Part shown: in pieces, positions 47,202 through 57,473 of the stretch
Layout of the letters: the number at the start of each line of letters is the position of its first letter
How positions within the stretch are numbered: the first letter of the stretch is position 1
Source: Kiritimatiellia bacterium
Lineage (GTDB): Bacteria > Verrucomicrobiota > Kiritimatiellia > RFP12 > UBA1067
DNA length: 64,000 nt
Reading direction: 5' to 3'
NCBI GenBank assembly: GCA_024694365.1
Contig: JAILJX010000004.1
Coordinates: 1-64,000, forward strand
The notes under the pieces: model-generated
What the model was told of the DNA's origin: nothing
The model's input: only the letters and a program-made list of their open reading frames with translations
Databases searched by the model: none
Made by a program: the position numbers and the translations under genes

Positions 47202-49376
47202 TCAATAGGCATCGGTTCCGATTGCGCGCCAAAAACGCTGCGCAGTATCTCCGGGAACGGTGAAAGAAATCTCTCCGCTTGCCGTCGGCGTCTGCGGCTC
47301 CCCGGCTTGAGTCCATTTCTGGAGATCGACAGAGAGATCGTCAGAGGCATAGAGCGTATACGTGCACCCCGCCGCTGCAGGCGCGATCGTCAGAAGCCAT
47401 GCGCCGTCATCGTTCTCTTCGATTGCCGTGAAAGCGAAAGGTCCGCAAACATCCGCAACGACGGACGGATCGACGGACGGGTCCCATATGAGAGTCTTGC
47501 CGTCAACCTCCCCTGCTGCGCCTGTCGAGTCATGGATGTATCTAGCGGCGCTCTGAACAGCGGCTGCGCCGGAAAGCGTCGTGGCACCGAAAGTGTTGGT
47601 GTCCGCAAGAATGCCCTCCATGAAGCCGATCTGCGCGTTGCCCGTCAAGGCCCCGGTGAGCGTATGAGAACTGAGATCATGCACGGTCAAGTTGGATCTT
47701 GCCCGGTTCGACGCGAACACGTCCGCAGTCGTATTGTCCCAAATCATGCACTCGCCGCCCTTCACCTCTATCTCGGCCTGATTGCCGATGTAAATGCCGC
47801 CGAAGCCGGCGCCTGTGGCGCGGCAGCCGCAGATTCGACCGCCGTTCATGACGGCCTTGGCCCCCGCCGTTTCAGACCCGGCCACAACGACGCCGCCCGC
47901 GGCCAGAGAATTGCCGTATTTGCGGTTGAAGGAGTTCATGCAATAGAAGATCGAGGCGTTGCCGTTCATGGTGAAAGTCCCTCCCCATACGGTGACTGGC
48001 GCGACGAAGGCGGAGCCGCGTCCGTACACGTAGCAGACTTCCGAATCGGCATCAAGCGTAAGAGAGCCGCCTTTTACGTTCAAGAACCTGCCGACGCCGC
48101 CGGTGAGCGTCACGTTTGTGACGGCAAGAGAATGCGCACCGACATCAATGAGCGCAGTTCCATCGGCAGGCCGCGTCACAGCGAACCTGTTGGTTGTTAC
48201 GTCCACTAACGTGACATTGGAGGCGAGCGACACGGAGTTGGTGAATTCCACGCTCTTGAGAAGAGTAATCGTCGCCGTGCCGTTCGTAGCAGCGCCAAAG
48301 CCATCCTCCAGCGTTGCGTAGTATTTCGTACCGTCGCCATTGGCGAGCATCACGGCGGCGGCGGATTTGCCTACAGGCTGAGGTCCCGCAGGCGTATCCT
48401 CCGAATCCTCTTCTTTCCATACAAGGGAGAGCCCGCTGACGGAAGCAAGGAGAGATCCGTCGGAATTGTTGACGAAAGCGGCAAGCGTCGCCTCATCGGC
48501 GCTTGCGCCGTCAGCGAGCGCGGCAAAGGCATCGCCGACGTTGGGAGAATCCGCAACAGCGACGCCTATGGAGTCCTCGCCGCCAGAAAGCGCCCCCGCC
48601 ACGGTAAGCGAACCGCCGGAGGCGACACATATGTCGTCTGCCACACTGGCGGAAGAAGCCGAACCATGGTTGGCCTTGTTGCCGTTCGCAACGGCGGCTC
48701 CGGAAATGCGAACCTCTGCATTCGACGAAACGTACACGGCGCCGCCGTATCCGGCGACAAAGCAATTGGTTATCGAGCCGCCCGCGAACTCAAACATCGA
48801 GCCGGAATCAAGCCACACGGCCCCGCCGCACGTCTTTACGTTCGTCGAATTCTGCTGGGAGGCCTGCCTGCAGCCGGATATCGAAGCTCCATCTTCCATG
48901 GAGATGGAACCACCCGCGGCAACGCGGAACGCGCAACCGAATCTGACCCCGTCCGTGTTGCTGTTCAATCCCATCTTGGTTATGGAAAAGCCATTCTCGA
49001 GTTCAACTGACGAGCCGGATTCCACAATGACGAACGGCGTTGTGCGTATACCAAAGGGAGACGAAGAAAACGTTATATTCGAGAAAACAAGCGTCGCACC
49101 GCCGGACACCGTCAGCGATCCGCCATTTCCAATCAAAACAGAATCGCCACAGATTTCCATGCCGTTGGTGATGGTGAAGGACGAGGAGATCGTATCGTCA
49201 CCGATGACCGCGACTGTGGAACTGTTCGTTAGTGCCGTCGCCGCCGCGAGCGCCTCGTCAAGCGTGTTGTATCGCTTTGCGTCACCGTTGCTTGTCACCC
49301 ATGCGGACGCAAAAAGCGACCCGCAGGCGAGCGCCGCGAGGACGAACAAAGATAGTTTGTCGGTTTTCATCTGCAT
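47202..49376 (-). CDS. Secreted protein with two parallel-beta-type modules, function unknown
   Basis: 724 aa, signal peptide near KLSLFVLAALACGSLFASA. Gly/Ser/Thr/Asn-rich repeats such as GGAVYVSSNAEVRISG and GNGGSLTVSGGATL are typical of right-handed beta-helix adhesins and autotransporter passengers. Two internal modules begin alike: NGDAKRYNTLDEALAAAT (about residue 30) and NGDGTKYYATLEDGFGAAT (about 345). The C-terminus (TYTLYASDDLSVDLQKWT, then FWRAIGTDAY) is short and not a beta-barrel, so it is not a classical autotransporter. Probably exported to the surface; substrate or partner unknown. Start ATG at 49376, or two codons later. Confidence 0.7.
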   Translation of the reverse strand: MQMKTDKLSLFVLAALACGSLFASAWVTSNGDAKRYNTLDEALAAATALTNSSTVAVIGDDTISSSFTITNGMEICGDSVLIGNGGSLTVSGGATLVFSNITFSSSPFGIRTTPFVIVESGSSVELENGFSITKMGLNSNTDGVRFGCAFRVAAGGSISMEDGASISGCRQASQQNSTNVKTCGGAVWLDSGSMFEFAGGSITNCFVAGYGGAVYVSSNAEVRISGAAVANGNKANHGSASSASVADDICVASGGSLTVAGALSGGEDSIGVAVADSPNVGDAFAALADGASADEATLAAFVNNSDGSLLASVSGLSLVWKEEDSEDTPAGPQPVGKSAAAVMLANGDGTKYYATLEDGFGAATNGTATITLLKSVEFTNSVSLASNVTLVDVTTNRFAVTRPADGTALIDVGAHSLAVTNVTLTGGVGRFLNVKGGSLTLDADSEVCYVYGRGSAFVAPVTVWGGTFTMNGNASIFYCMNSFNRKYGNSLAAGGVVVAGSETAGAKAVMNGGRICGCRATGAGFGGIYIGNQAEIEVKGGECMIWDNTTADVFASNRARSNLTVHDLSSHTLTGALTGNAQIGFMEGILADTNTFGATTLSGAAAVQSAARYIHDSTGAAGEVDGKTLIWDPSVDPSVVADVCGPFAFTAIEENDDGAWLLTIAPAAAGCTYTLYASDDLSVDLQKWTQAGEPQTPTASGEISFTVPGDTAQRFWRAIGTDAY

Positions 49377-49397
49377 GAACCTAGTTTTGCGACATAT

Positions 49398-49426
49398 ATC
49401 TTATCATTTCTGCGCCGAAAATACAA
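49398..49426 (-). promoter_or_regulatory. Promoter of the 724-aa secreted protein
   Basis: TTGTAT (49421-49426), 17-base spacer, TGA-TAAGAT (-10 at 49398-49403) on the minus strand, about 21 bases before the ATG. No clear ribosome binding site. Confidence 0.6.
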
Positions 49427-49439
49427 CGGAAAACGGAAG

Positions 49440-52217
49440 TCAGATGAAACGTCCGGTCACGGATTCCCGGCAAGCCTTTACCTTGTCAACCGGGCCTTCC
49501 ACAACGAGCTCCCCACCGGAGGAACCGCCGCCCGGACCCAAGTCGATTATCCAATCGGCAGAGCGGATTACGTCTAGATTATGCTCTATGACGACAACCG
49601 TATTGCCCTGCTCGCGAAGCTTCAGAAGGAGCTTCATGAGTTTCGCCACATCGTCGAAATGAAGGCCGGTTGTGGGCTCGTCAAGAAGATAAAGCGTCCG
49701 CCCGGTGGCGCGGCGGGAAAGCTCGGTGGCAAGCTTTATGCGCTGGGCCTCGCCCCCTGAAAGAGTAGTCGCGGATTGTCCGAGCGCTATATATCCCAGG
49801 CCGACATCAAGAAGCGTCTTCAGTTTGCGGGCAAGAGACGGAACTTTCGCGAAAAATTCACATGCTTCGGCTACGGTCATCGCCAATACGTCCGCAATCG
49901 TCTTCCCGCCGTACGTCACCTCCAACGTCTCGGAATTGAAGCGCTTGCCGCCGCACTGCTCGCAAGTCACGTATACATCCGGCAGGAAACTCATTTCAAG
50001 TTTTCTCAGTCCATCTCCGCCGCAAACCTCGCAACGCCCGCCCTTCACATTGAACGAAAAACGGCCTGGAGTATATCCTCTTGCCTTTGCAGCCTCTGTT
50101 TTTGCGAAAAGATCGCGGATGTCCGAAAAAAATCCCACATATGTCGCAGGATTGGAGCGCGGAGTCCGGCCAATGGGAGACTGATCGATTTCTATTACCT
50201 TGTCGAAATTCTCCACTCCGGAAAGCTTGCGATACTTGCCGGGAAGCGCCTTGGCTCGATAAAAGTGCCTCATGAGGGCCCTTTTGAGCGTTTCATCGAC
50301 AAGAGTGGACTTGCCAGAACCGGAAACGCCGGTAACCACGGTGAAGGATCCTACGGGAATATGCACCGTTATGTTCTTTAGATTATGCTCGGTGCATCCG
50401 GAGAGAGTTATGCTGTTCCGCCGCGAGGGTGGCTCGGCGCCTGAACGGTCCGCCACGACGCTTTTACGTCCCGTCAGATAGTCGGCTGTGAGCGACCTCG
50501 CCTTCAAGAGACCTTTAAAGTCGCCTTGATACATGACCTTTCCGCCTTCGCGACCTGCACCGGGTCCGAGATCGACGATCCAATCGGCAGCACGCATCAT
50601 CTCTTCATCGTGCTCGACTATGACAACCGTGTTTCCGCGGTCGCGCAGCCCCTTCAAAGTCGAAATGAGCCGCTCATTGTCTCTCGGATGAAGGCCTATA
50701 GTAGGCTCGTCCAAGACATAAAGAACGCCGGTGAGTCCGCTGCCTATCTGTGTCGCAAGGCGGATCCGTTGCATTTCTCCGCCCGAAAGCGTCGCGCTGG
50801 CGCGGTCAAGGGTGAGGTAATCCAGCCCCACATCTACCAGGAACTTCAACCGCTTGACTATCTCGCCGCGGATATCCTTGAGACCGGGAATATCCTCGAG
50901 ACTCTTGAAGAAGGCGAGAGACTCGGTGACGGGCATGGACATCACCTCCACTATGGTCTTTCCGGCAACTGTCGCCGCACGCGATTCAGGTCTTAGCCTG
51001 GCGCCATGGCAGTCCGGACAGACTCGGAAGTTCTGGTAGGCCTCGTACTTTGCCCTAGTTTCATCGTCCGGAGCCTCTTCCATCTTCCGCTTCAAGGCGG
51101 CCAACACACCCTCGAAAGGACGATCGACACGTCGCCAGCTAAGAACCAGGTCGTCCTTGAAACCGTGCATCAAGCCTTTTCTGAACGCTGCGGGGAGCTT
51201 GCAGTAAGGGGTCGAAAGGTCTACATTGTTCTGCCTGGCAATCTCGGACAGCAGTTCCTTGTGATAGAGTATGGCCATCTGCCCGCCGATGCGACGCCAC
51301 GGATGTATGGACTCCTCAAGCGGAAGGGTTTTGTCGGGAACGACAAGGTCCTCGTCGAAATAATACAGTTGCCCGAGTCCTGCACATGCAGGACAGGCCC
51401 CGAATGGCGAGTTGAAGGAAAAGGAACGCGGCCTGAGCTCGTCGAAGGACAGTCCGCAGTCGGGACACGCATTCAATTCCGAAAACACTGTCGTGCGGGT
51501 ATCTTCCGCAGACAAGAACGCAACCTCCATCAATCCGTGCCCGGTTTTCAGCGCAAGCTCCACAGAGTCGGTAAGGCGGGTGCGGTCGCCGGGGAGAACT
51601 ATGCGATCAACCACCACGTCTATGTTGTGAGCCTTCTTCTTGTCCAGATCTGGAAGCTCATCAATGGGATACGAGACAGAGTCTATCCTTACGCGAGCGA
51701 ATCCGTTTCTTTTGAGCGCGGCAAGCGTCTCCTCGTGCCGGCCCTTCTTGCCTTTGACGACAGGCGCATAGAGTATGGCCTTGCCGGACTCCCTTGCGAG
51801 CGCGTCGACTATCTGCTCGGCGCTCTGGCGCGTCACGGGTTTGCCGCATTTCGGACAATGCGGCGTCGCAGCCGATCCCCACAGGATTCTCAGATAGTCG
51901 TGTATCTCGGTGACCGTTGCGACAATCGAACGCGGATTGCCGCTGGTCGTATGCTGTTCGATCGATATTGCAGGAGAGAGGCCCTCGATCTTCTCGACAT
52001 CGGGCTTTTCAAGCCTGTCTAGGAACTGTCGCGCATATGCGCTGAGACTCTCCACATACCTGCGCTGCCCCTCTGCATAAAGCGTGTCGAATGCGAGCGA
52101 GGATTTTCCGCTGCCGGAAAGGCCGGTGACCACAGTCAGAGAGTTGCGCGGAATCCTTACGTCAATGCCCCGCAGATTGTGCATGCGGGCGTTAGTGATG
52201 ATGATGTCGCTGTTCAT
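49440..52217 (-). CDS. uvrA: Excinuclease ABC subunit A
   Basis: 925 aa damage-recognition ATPase of nucleotide excision repair. Two ABC domains: first Walker [10 protein letters not shown], signature [11 protein letters not shown]; second [29 protein letters not shown]. Zinc modules [14 protein letters not shown]...CPAC, CEVCGG and CEQCGG. Start ATG 52217 gives the family N-terminus ([16 protein letters not shown]) and is 4 bases after the giant surface gene stop, so it is the last gene of that operon. Confidence 0.97.
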   Translation of the reverse strand: MNSDIIITNARMHNLRGIDVRIPRNSLTVVTGLSGSGKSSLAFDTLYAEGQRRYVESLSAYARQFLDRLEKPDVEKIEGLSPAISIEQHTTSGNPRSIVATVTEIHDYLRILWGSAATPHCPKCGKPVTRQSAEQIVDALARESGKAILYAPVVKGKKGRHEETLAALKRNGFARVRIDSVSYPIDELPDLDKKKAHNIDVVVDRIVLPGDRTRLTDSVELALKTGHGLMEVAFLSAEDTRTTVFSELNACPDCGLSFDELRPRSFSFNSPFGACPACAGLGQLYYFDEDLVVPDKTLPLEESIHPWRRIGGQMAILYHKELLSEIARQNNVDLSTPYCKLPAAFRKGLMHGFKDDLVLSWRRVDRPFEGVLAALKRKMEEAPDDETRAKYEAYQNFRVCPDCHGARLRPESRAATVAGKTIVEVMSMPVTESLAFFKSLEDIPGLKDIRGEIVKRLKFLVDVGLDYLTLDRASATLSGGEMQRIRLATQIGSGLTGVLYVLDEPTIGLHPRDNERLISTLKGLRDRGNTVVIVEHDEEMMRAADWIVDLGPGAGREGGKVMYQGDFKGLLKARSLTADYLTGRKSVVADRSGAEPPSRRNSITLSGCTEHNLKNITVHIPVGSFTVVTGVSGSGKSTLVDETLKRALMRHFYRAKALPGKYRKLSGVENFDKVIEIDQSPIGRTPRSNPATYVGFFSDIRDLFAKTEAAKARGYTPGRFSFNVKGGRCEVCGGDGLRKLEMSFLPDVYVTCEQCGGKRFNSETLEVTYGGKTIADVLAMTVAEACEFFAKVPSLARKLKTLLDVGLGYIALGQSATTLSGGEAQRIKLATELSRRATGRTLYLLDEPTTGLHFDDVAKLMKLLLKLREQGNTVVVIEHNLDVIRSADWIIDLGPGGGSSGGELVVEGPVDKVKACRESVTGRFI

Positions 52218-52221
52218 GAAA

Positions 52222-55200
52222 TCATTCGTCGACCGAAACAATCTCCAGTGCCGCTCCGGTCCATCGCAGCACAACCTCGGCTGAATAGCCGTCCGGCAAT
52301 TTCCCGGTCTTCGGCGCGAAGTATATGCGCACCGTTGCATAAAACGAGCCGGAAGCGTCCGGCGCGGAGACAGGGCACAGAACGGTCTGGCAGGAAGCCG
52401 TCACACGCTTGCCCGACGATGTGAGCACGCCCTTGGCCGTGACATTCCCGTTGGATTTCACCTTGAGCGTCACGGTATCGCCGGCGATGCCGTATGGTAA
52501 GTAGGCGGGCGATTCAACTTTGGCGATGGATTTAACGTACGTTTTCCACGGTTCGGTTTTCCAGACATTTCTCCTTGCAGAAAAAACGTCATTGGTCGCA
52601 ATTGCGCCCATACCGTCTTCCAGGACGGCAAGAGGCCAATACTCAGCCGCTCCGCCTGAGGGTTTTGCCGCAAGCACGGCACGGAAAACAGGACTCTCGC
52701 CATCGGTGCAACCGGAGAACGACGCCGCCTTCAGAGTACATTTCTTACCGCCTCCCTGCCACTTTCCAGTAATGCGTCCTGTCTTTGTTACACTAAGCGA
52801 GACTATGCCGCCCTCGCCGCCACCGGCGAATTTTCCGACCACCCATTCGGGAAGCGCCTTCACCAGGAAAGGAAGCGTGAATACAGATGTCGCGCCGTTC
52901 CTCTTGGCTGTCAAGATTGCCACGAATGCGCCAGCTTTCCGCGGCGAACCGGCTATCGCGTAACCGCCGGATGTCGCGGTCAGCTTGAGCCCGCCGGGAA
53001 GCCCCTTCGCCTTAAGAGCCTCGCCGTCCTGCAAATCGATCGCAAACGAGCATGGAATCGCCTGCCGGAGAATGGCAACCCCATCCTCATCGGCAATATC
53101 ACCGTCAAAGGAAACGGAACAGAACGGAACAGGATCGGACGGTTCCTCCCCTTCTGCGTTCAACACCCGCAGATCAAGAGATACGAGCGATTGTTCACCT
53201 CCCTCTTTCACAACAAGCCACGCGCGACGTGAAATGCCATCCATCGTCTCTTTAGGTGTTCCGGCAACAGTCCACACACCATTTACCTTCTTCACCCTCA
53301 ACCCTTTTGCAAGACCATATGCTTTGATTCTCGCAGATGCGGAAACGTCCGCACCAAGACTGGAGAGCGTAGCGGTGAACTTGACGCCCAGGACCGCATC
53401 AGTGAAATCAATCACAGGTTCGGGCTCGGGTTCCGGTTCGGGCTCGGGTTCCGGTTCAGGCTCTGTCGCAACAATCGTCACAAGAAGCGCATGGACAAAT
53501 TCCCTCCCATCATACAGCATCGCCTTATAAAGGATTTCATACTCCCCAGCATCTACATAAGACGGCGGTGTCGATATCCATGTCAGACCTCCGTCTTCAG
53601 AGAAAACGACTCCTCCGCCATTTGCGGAAAGCGAAGCGAATACCGCGGAGATCGCATTGGCGGAAGGTCCATGCGCGTCACCGTCACAATCGACCTTGAC
53701 ATCGAAGAATGATGTCGCGCCAACTGCCGTCTCGTCAAGGATCGGTTCCGCATCGCCGTCGGGGCCGAACGCCGAAACAATCGTCATATCCGCCGTGAGG
53801 GCATCCGTCAACTCCTCGTAATTCTCCACATCGCCCGAGAATATCGCCGTAACGGCATGCACGCCCGGCTCTGCGCATCCATTGCCGTCGTACGTCACGG
53901 CGACCCCATCGGGCAACACTCCTCCGACATAGATGGATTTGGGTGTCCCGTCTTCAATGAATACAGCGCCGGAAAACCACACGCCGCTCAAATCGTACAC
54001 GGCCTTGTCCACGGACCATTCAATTTTCCGGCTGGCTCCTTCGTAGCCATCCGCCCAGACAGCGCCGTCAAGGAGCGTAGCCACCGCCTCGTAATCTCCG
54101 GCCCCTGTCGCAACGCCGCCAGTGACCATGCACCCCGCGACCGCAACCACGCCCGTCTTTGCGGTCCCGTCATAAACCTGGTTGTCGAACACATGCCAAT
54201 AGGCCGGATTTGCGGCAGGCTTTCCGTCAATCTGCGAAGTACCTCCCCCCGAACCGGAACAGGACTCCGCAACCGTCCACCGGATCTCGCGAGCCGTCTC
54301 GGTAGAGTCTCCGCTCCTCCATGCAAAACCTTCCGCCAACTTCAATACGGCCGTGTATGTTCCAGGCTCCGTCGCCACGCCTCCGGATATCACGCGGCAT
54401 CCCGACACGGCCACTACGCCCTCCTTTTCCGAACCATCGAACACGGGCGAGCGGACGGCATAAAGCGCATACATAGTCCCTGTTTCCGTTTCGTCGGGCA
54501 CCACGGACCACTTCACCTCGCGAGTCGCATCTTCCGCACCGTCGGGCCATTCGAAGCCATCCAGAAGCGCAAGCGTCGCAACATGCTCTCCGGACTCCAC
54601 AGCTGCCGCACCGGACACGACCTTGCAGCCCGCTATCGCAACCACCCCGGTGTGCATGTTCCCATCATATCTGCAGTCGCGGACTGCATACAGCGCTGGC
54701 TCGCTGGCGGCATCAGGCGCCGCGGGGGTCCATGTCACATCATCAAGCCACACGTATGCATTCTTCAGTCCCACCCAATAAAATGTCGTCTCCCCCACGG
54801 ACAAGACATCGTGCGAAACCGTACTCCACTCCGTTATGACGCCCGCTGTCGTGTTCGTCTCCGTCAGGTATACTTTGCCAAGCGAGTTCGTATATTCCGT
54901 GACGGCCACTACGTTTGTCGAATAGAGAAGCCGTTCAACGGCCACATCGGGGGAATCCGATGTCGTGAATGCGCATACTGTGTCTTCTGCGGCAGGCTCT
55001 ACGGCCGCGTTTTTGCCCGCAAGCCAACTGAACGATAGGGTTCCTGGCCCTTCAACCTTACCGGCAAGAACAGCTGTCTTGCCCAAAACGGACGGCATGT
55101 CATACGACACAAGCGCGTTTATCCCGGGCATCTGCAGACACTCCGGAGCGGAGAGATTCGTCCCCGTCTCCACAGTCCAGCAATTTGTGGATATCAATTC

Positions 55201-57465
55201 AAAATTCGCACCCACGGCCGCTGAAAGTTCGCCATAATCGGTCGTATCCTCCACTTTGGACCACACGGCATAGAGAACGGTCCAATCCGCCGCTCCAATG
55301 CCGGACACCTCCGCACCGTCGATAAACGCCGCCTCTTCCGCGCTCGAATCGGCGGCCCATCCTTTGAATTCCCATCCAGTACGCGAAAACGCGCATGTCG
55401 AGAGCTTCGCGGCGACCCCGTTGGTGACCGTCTGCATCGACATCGTCCCCAATCCGCCATTGGCGCAGAAGTAGATATCGCACGTCTCGGGCTCCTCGAC
55501 CGGCGGATTCGCCTTCCACACCGCATACAAAACGACATAGTCTGCGGCCGTCAGATTTTCGACATCCGCACCGTCGGAGAATTCCGGTTCCGCCGCATCA
55601 GGATTGCGCGCCCATCCACTGAACGAATATCTGTCGCGCACGAGCATCCCCGTCGCCGACGGAAGACGCACCGTCTCGCCGTAAGCGGTGCGCGCCGGCT
55701 CCACCCATCCGGCGCCGCCATTCGAGTCAAACAGTATTTCATATGCGACAGGCACCCATGTCGCAAAAAGCTTCACAGTCGTTCCGCTCGCTACCAACCC
55801 CTGCGTCCGCGCCCCGTCGGCATACGATGCTGCAGATGAGGCATTCGTCGCCCAACCGGCAAAAAGATATCCGGTTCGCGTAAAACCATTGGCCGGAAGA
55901 TACAGCACATCACTTGCATTCGCCGCTACAGCCTGCATGTATCCCGAACCGCCGTTCGAGTCGAATTCAAGAATGCCGCGCTCGTCTATTGCGCTCCATA
56001 CAGCATAAAGAGCGCGCCATCCCATAGGCGCGGGATCGACCACCGTCTGCCCGTCCGCATAGACGATCCCGCCGGACCCGGCATAAGGATCATCCGACCA
56101 TCCAAGAAACGTCCGAGACACCATGTTGGTCTCATACGCAACCGACATGGCGCCGTCCGCAAAGTTCGTCACGGCCGTCACCGACAGCACCACGTCATAT
56201 CTGAACGTGTTGGTTCGAAGTGCAGACGGCTCGCCGTCTTTGAATATCTGCGGATCCATGGCCCCCTCTGCCCCATTCGGCAGGAAATACACCGTGCCGG
56301 ACGCAGGCGCGGGATCCGGAATGTCAGGCGAATCGAATCTGTTCGTCGTTACATCCGTTGCAAGACCGAACCTTGCACGATATATTGCGTTGGAAACCGC
56401 CGCCACCTCCCTCATCTCCTCCTTTGAGCCGTCGCTCCAGCCCAAAAACACGCAACCTTCCGCAGCGGATGCCGCAAACGGCAGCGTATCGCCATATTCG
56501 GCAGAAACCGTTCCAGACGGAGAAACCTCACCGAAAACGGGATTTGCGCTTTCGACTGTCAAACCATACGTCTGCGGAATCCAATACGCATAAAGCGTCG
56601 GAGGCGGACTGTCCGGCACGACATCCCCGTCGCAGACTTCGACCCCGCCTGATATCGACGTGTACCATCCGCCGAAATCGTAGTGCTCTCGTTCCGGAAC
56701 AGGCAACTCGTATATATCGCCGGTTCTTACAGTCACGGACTCCGAGGAAGCACTTCCGCCGTTCGCATCGAGCAATACGGTGGCGGATCCTTTCCCCCAT
56801 ACCGCGTAAAGGACGACACCGTCCAAAGTCGCTGCAAGATCATGCCCTGTAACCTTGTCTCCCGCAAGAAATGACGGCGCGGCCGCAGATGCGTCCGTCG
56901 ACCATCCGAGGAAGTCCCGTCCCGCCCGCGACCAGTCCTTCGACGCCAACGTCACTTCGTCTGGATAGAGGAACGATCCATCCGACAGCCTTTCACCCGA
57001 TCCGTCATTCTTGTCATAGGACAGGTTGTATCTAAGCCACGAAAAGCATGGTGCAAGAACCATATACGTATCGAACCCGGAGAGGCCTCCATTCTGCGGT
57101 ATGGACACGGAGCTTCCGCTCCATTCCCCATAAATCTTCGATTCCGAAACAAGATTCTGCACTATCCACGCCGTGCTCGTCGTACGCGCCCGCGCCAATA
57201 TCCACTTCTCAAGCACATATCCTTCCGGAACTCTGATGTTCGCATACTCCAGATCGTTCGTAGCGGTGTCCTCGCGCCCATACACGCCCATGGGCGAGAC
57301 AACCTGCTTGTTTTCATCGGAAATGACGCATAGAGCGCCGTTTGTATAGCAACACTGAAGAATCCCTTCACTCGTTTTCTGCCCCGTATAGACATAAGAC
57401 GTCACTGCCGCGCACAACATCGCCGGCAATGCGGACAAAAACTGAAAAAGAAGGCATTTCTTCAT
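52222..57465 (-). CDS. Giant secreted InlB-repeat multidomain surface protein
   Basis: 1747 aa. Signal peptide MKKCLLFQFLSALPAMLCAA. Residues about 145-740 hold about seven Listeria-Bacteroides (InlB B-repeat, Flg_new) modules, each with FxGW and ending LYAVW, such as YSFSGWARNPDAAEPEF. Then a beta-sandwich (GPGTLSFSWLAGKNA, about 820), three or four YDG modules (about 925-1200: RYDGNMHTGVVAIAGCKV, VFDGSEKEGVVAVSGCRV, VYDGTAKTGVVAVAGCMV), an (EP)8 spacer (about 1333-1350), and putative Ig-like units with GLPGGLKL and IAGSP. No LPXTG, barrel or PEP-type sorting signal recognised. Likely an adhesin or S-layer-like protein; how it is anchored is unknown. 8 bases after rho, 4 before uvrA. Confidence 0.82.
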   Translation of the reverse strand: MKKCLLFQFLSALPAMLCAAVTSYVYTGQKTSEGILQCCYTNGALCVISDENKQVVSPMGVYGREDTATNDLEYANIRVPEGYVLEKWILARARTTSTAWIVQNLVSESKIYGEWSGSSVSIPQNGGLSGFDTYMVLAPCFSWLRYNLSYDKNDGSGERLSDGSFLYPDEVTLASKDWSRAGRDFLGWSTDASAAAPSFLAGDKVTGHDLAATLDGVVLYAVWGKGSATVLLDANGGSASSESVTVRTGDIYELPVPEREHYDFGGWYTSISGGVEVCDGDVVPDSPPPTLYAYWIPQTYGLTVESANPVFGEVSPSGTVSAEYGDTLPFAASAAEGCVFLGWSDGSKEEMREVAAVSNAIYRARFGLATDVTTNRFDSPDIPDPAPASGTVYFLPNGAEGAMDPQIFKDGEPSALRTNTFRYDVVLSVTAVTNFADGAMSVAYETNMVSRTFLGWSDDPYAGSGGIVYADGQTVVDPAPMGWRALYAVWSAIDERGILEFDSNGGSGYMQAVAANASDVLYLPANGFTRTGYLFAGWATNASSAASYADGARTQGLVASGTTVKLFATWVPVAYEILFDSNGGAGWVEPARTAYGETVRLPSATGMLVRDRYSFSGWARNPDAAEPEFSDGADVENLTAADYVVLYAVWKANPPVEEPETCDIYFCANGGLGTMSMQTVTNGVAAKLSTCAFSRTGWEFKGWAADSSAEEAAFIDGAEVSGIGAADWTVLYAVWSKVEDTTDYGELSAAVGANFELISTNCWTVETGTNLSAPECLQMPGINALVSYDMPSVLGKTAVLAGKVEGPGTLSFSWLAGKNAAVEPAAEDTVCAFTTSDSPDVAVERLLYSTNVVAVTEYTNSLGKVYLTETNTTAGVITEWSTVSHDVLSVGETTFYWVGLKNAYVWLDDVTWTPAAPDAASEPALYAVRDCRYDGNMHTGVVAIAGCKVVSGAAAVESGEHVATLALLDGFEWPDGAEDATREVKWSVVPDETETGTMYALYAVRSPVFDGSEKEGVVAVSGCRVISGGVATEPGTYTAVLKLAEGFAWRSGDSTETAREIRWTVAESCSGSGGGTSQIDGKPAANPAYWHVFDNQVYDGTAKTGVVAVAGCMVTGGVATGAGDYEAVATLLDGAVWADGYEGASRKIEWSVDKAVYDLSGVWFSGAVFIEDGTPKSIYVGGVLPDGVAVTYDGNGCAEPGVHAVTAIFSGDVENYEELTDALTADMTIVSAFGPDGDAEPILDETAVGATSFFDVKVDCDGDAHGPSANAISAVFASLSANGGGVVFSEDGGLTWISTPPSYVDAGEYEILYKAMLYDGREFVHALLVTIVATEPEPEPEPEPEPEPEPVIDFTDAVLGVKFTATLSSLGADVSASARIKAYGLAKGLRVKKVNGVWTVAGTPKETMDGISRRAWLVVKEGGEQSLVSLDLRVLNAEGEEPSDPVPFCSVSFDGDIADEDGVAILRQAIPCSFAIDLQDGEALKAKGLPGGLKLTATSGGYAIAGSPRKAGAFVAILTAKRNGATSVFTLPFLVKALPEWVVGKFAGGGEGGIVSLSVTKTGRITGKWQGGGKKCTLKAASFSGCTDGESPVFRAVLAAKPSGGAAEYWPLAVLEDGMGAIATNDVFSARRNVWKTEPWKTYVKSIAKVESPAYLPYGIAGDTVTLKVKSNGNVTAKGVLTSSGKRVTASCQTVLCPVSAPDASGSFYATVRIYFAPKTGKLPDGYSAEVVLRWTGAALEIVSVDE
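53417..53463. repeat. 18-bp tandem repeat coding for the (EP)n spacer
   Basis: Units 53417-53434 and 53435-53452 are identical (GGTTCGGGCTCGGGTTCC) and a third, partial unit has one change. Each unit is 6 codons (Glu-Pro three times), so copy changes would keep the frame. Confidence 0.9.
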
Positions 57466-57473
57466 TTTTCACC

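Noticed and set aside
47202-49376. Call of classical type V autotransporter
   Set aside because: The passenger-like repeats fit, but there is no C-terminal 12-strand barrel of about 270 residues.
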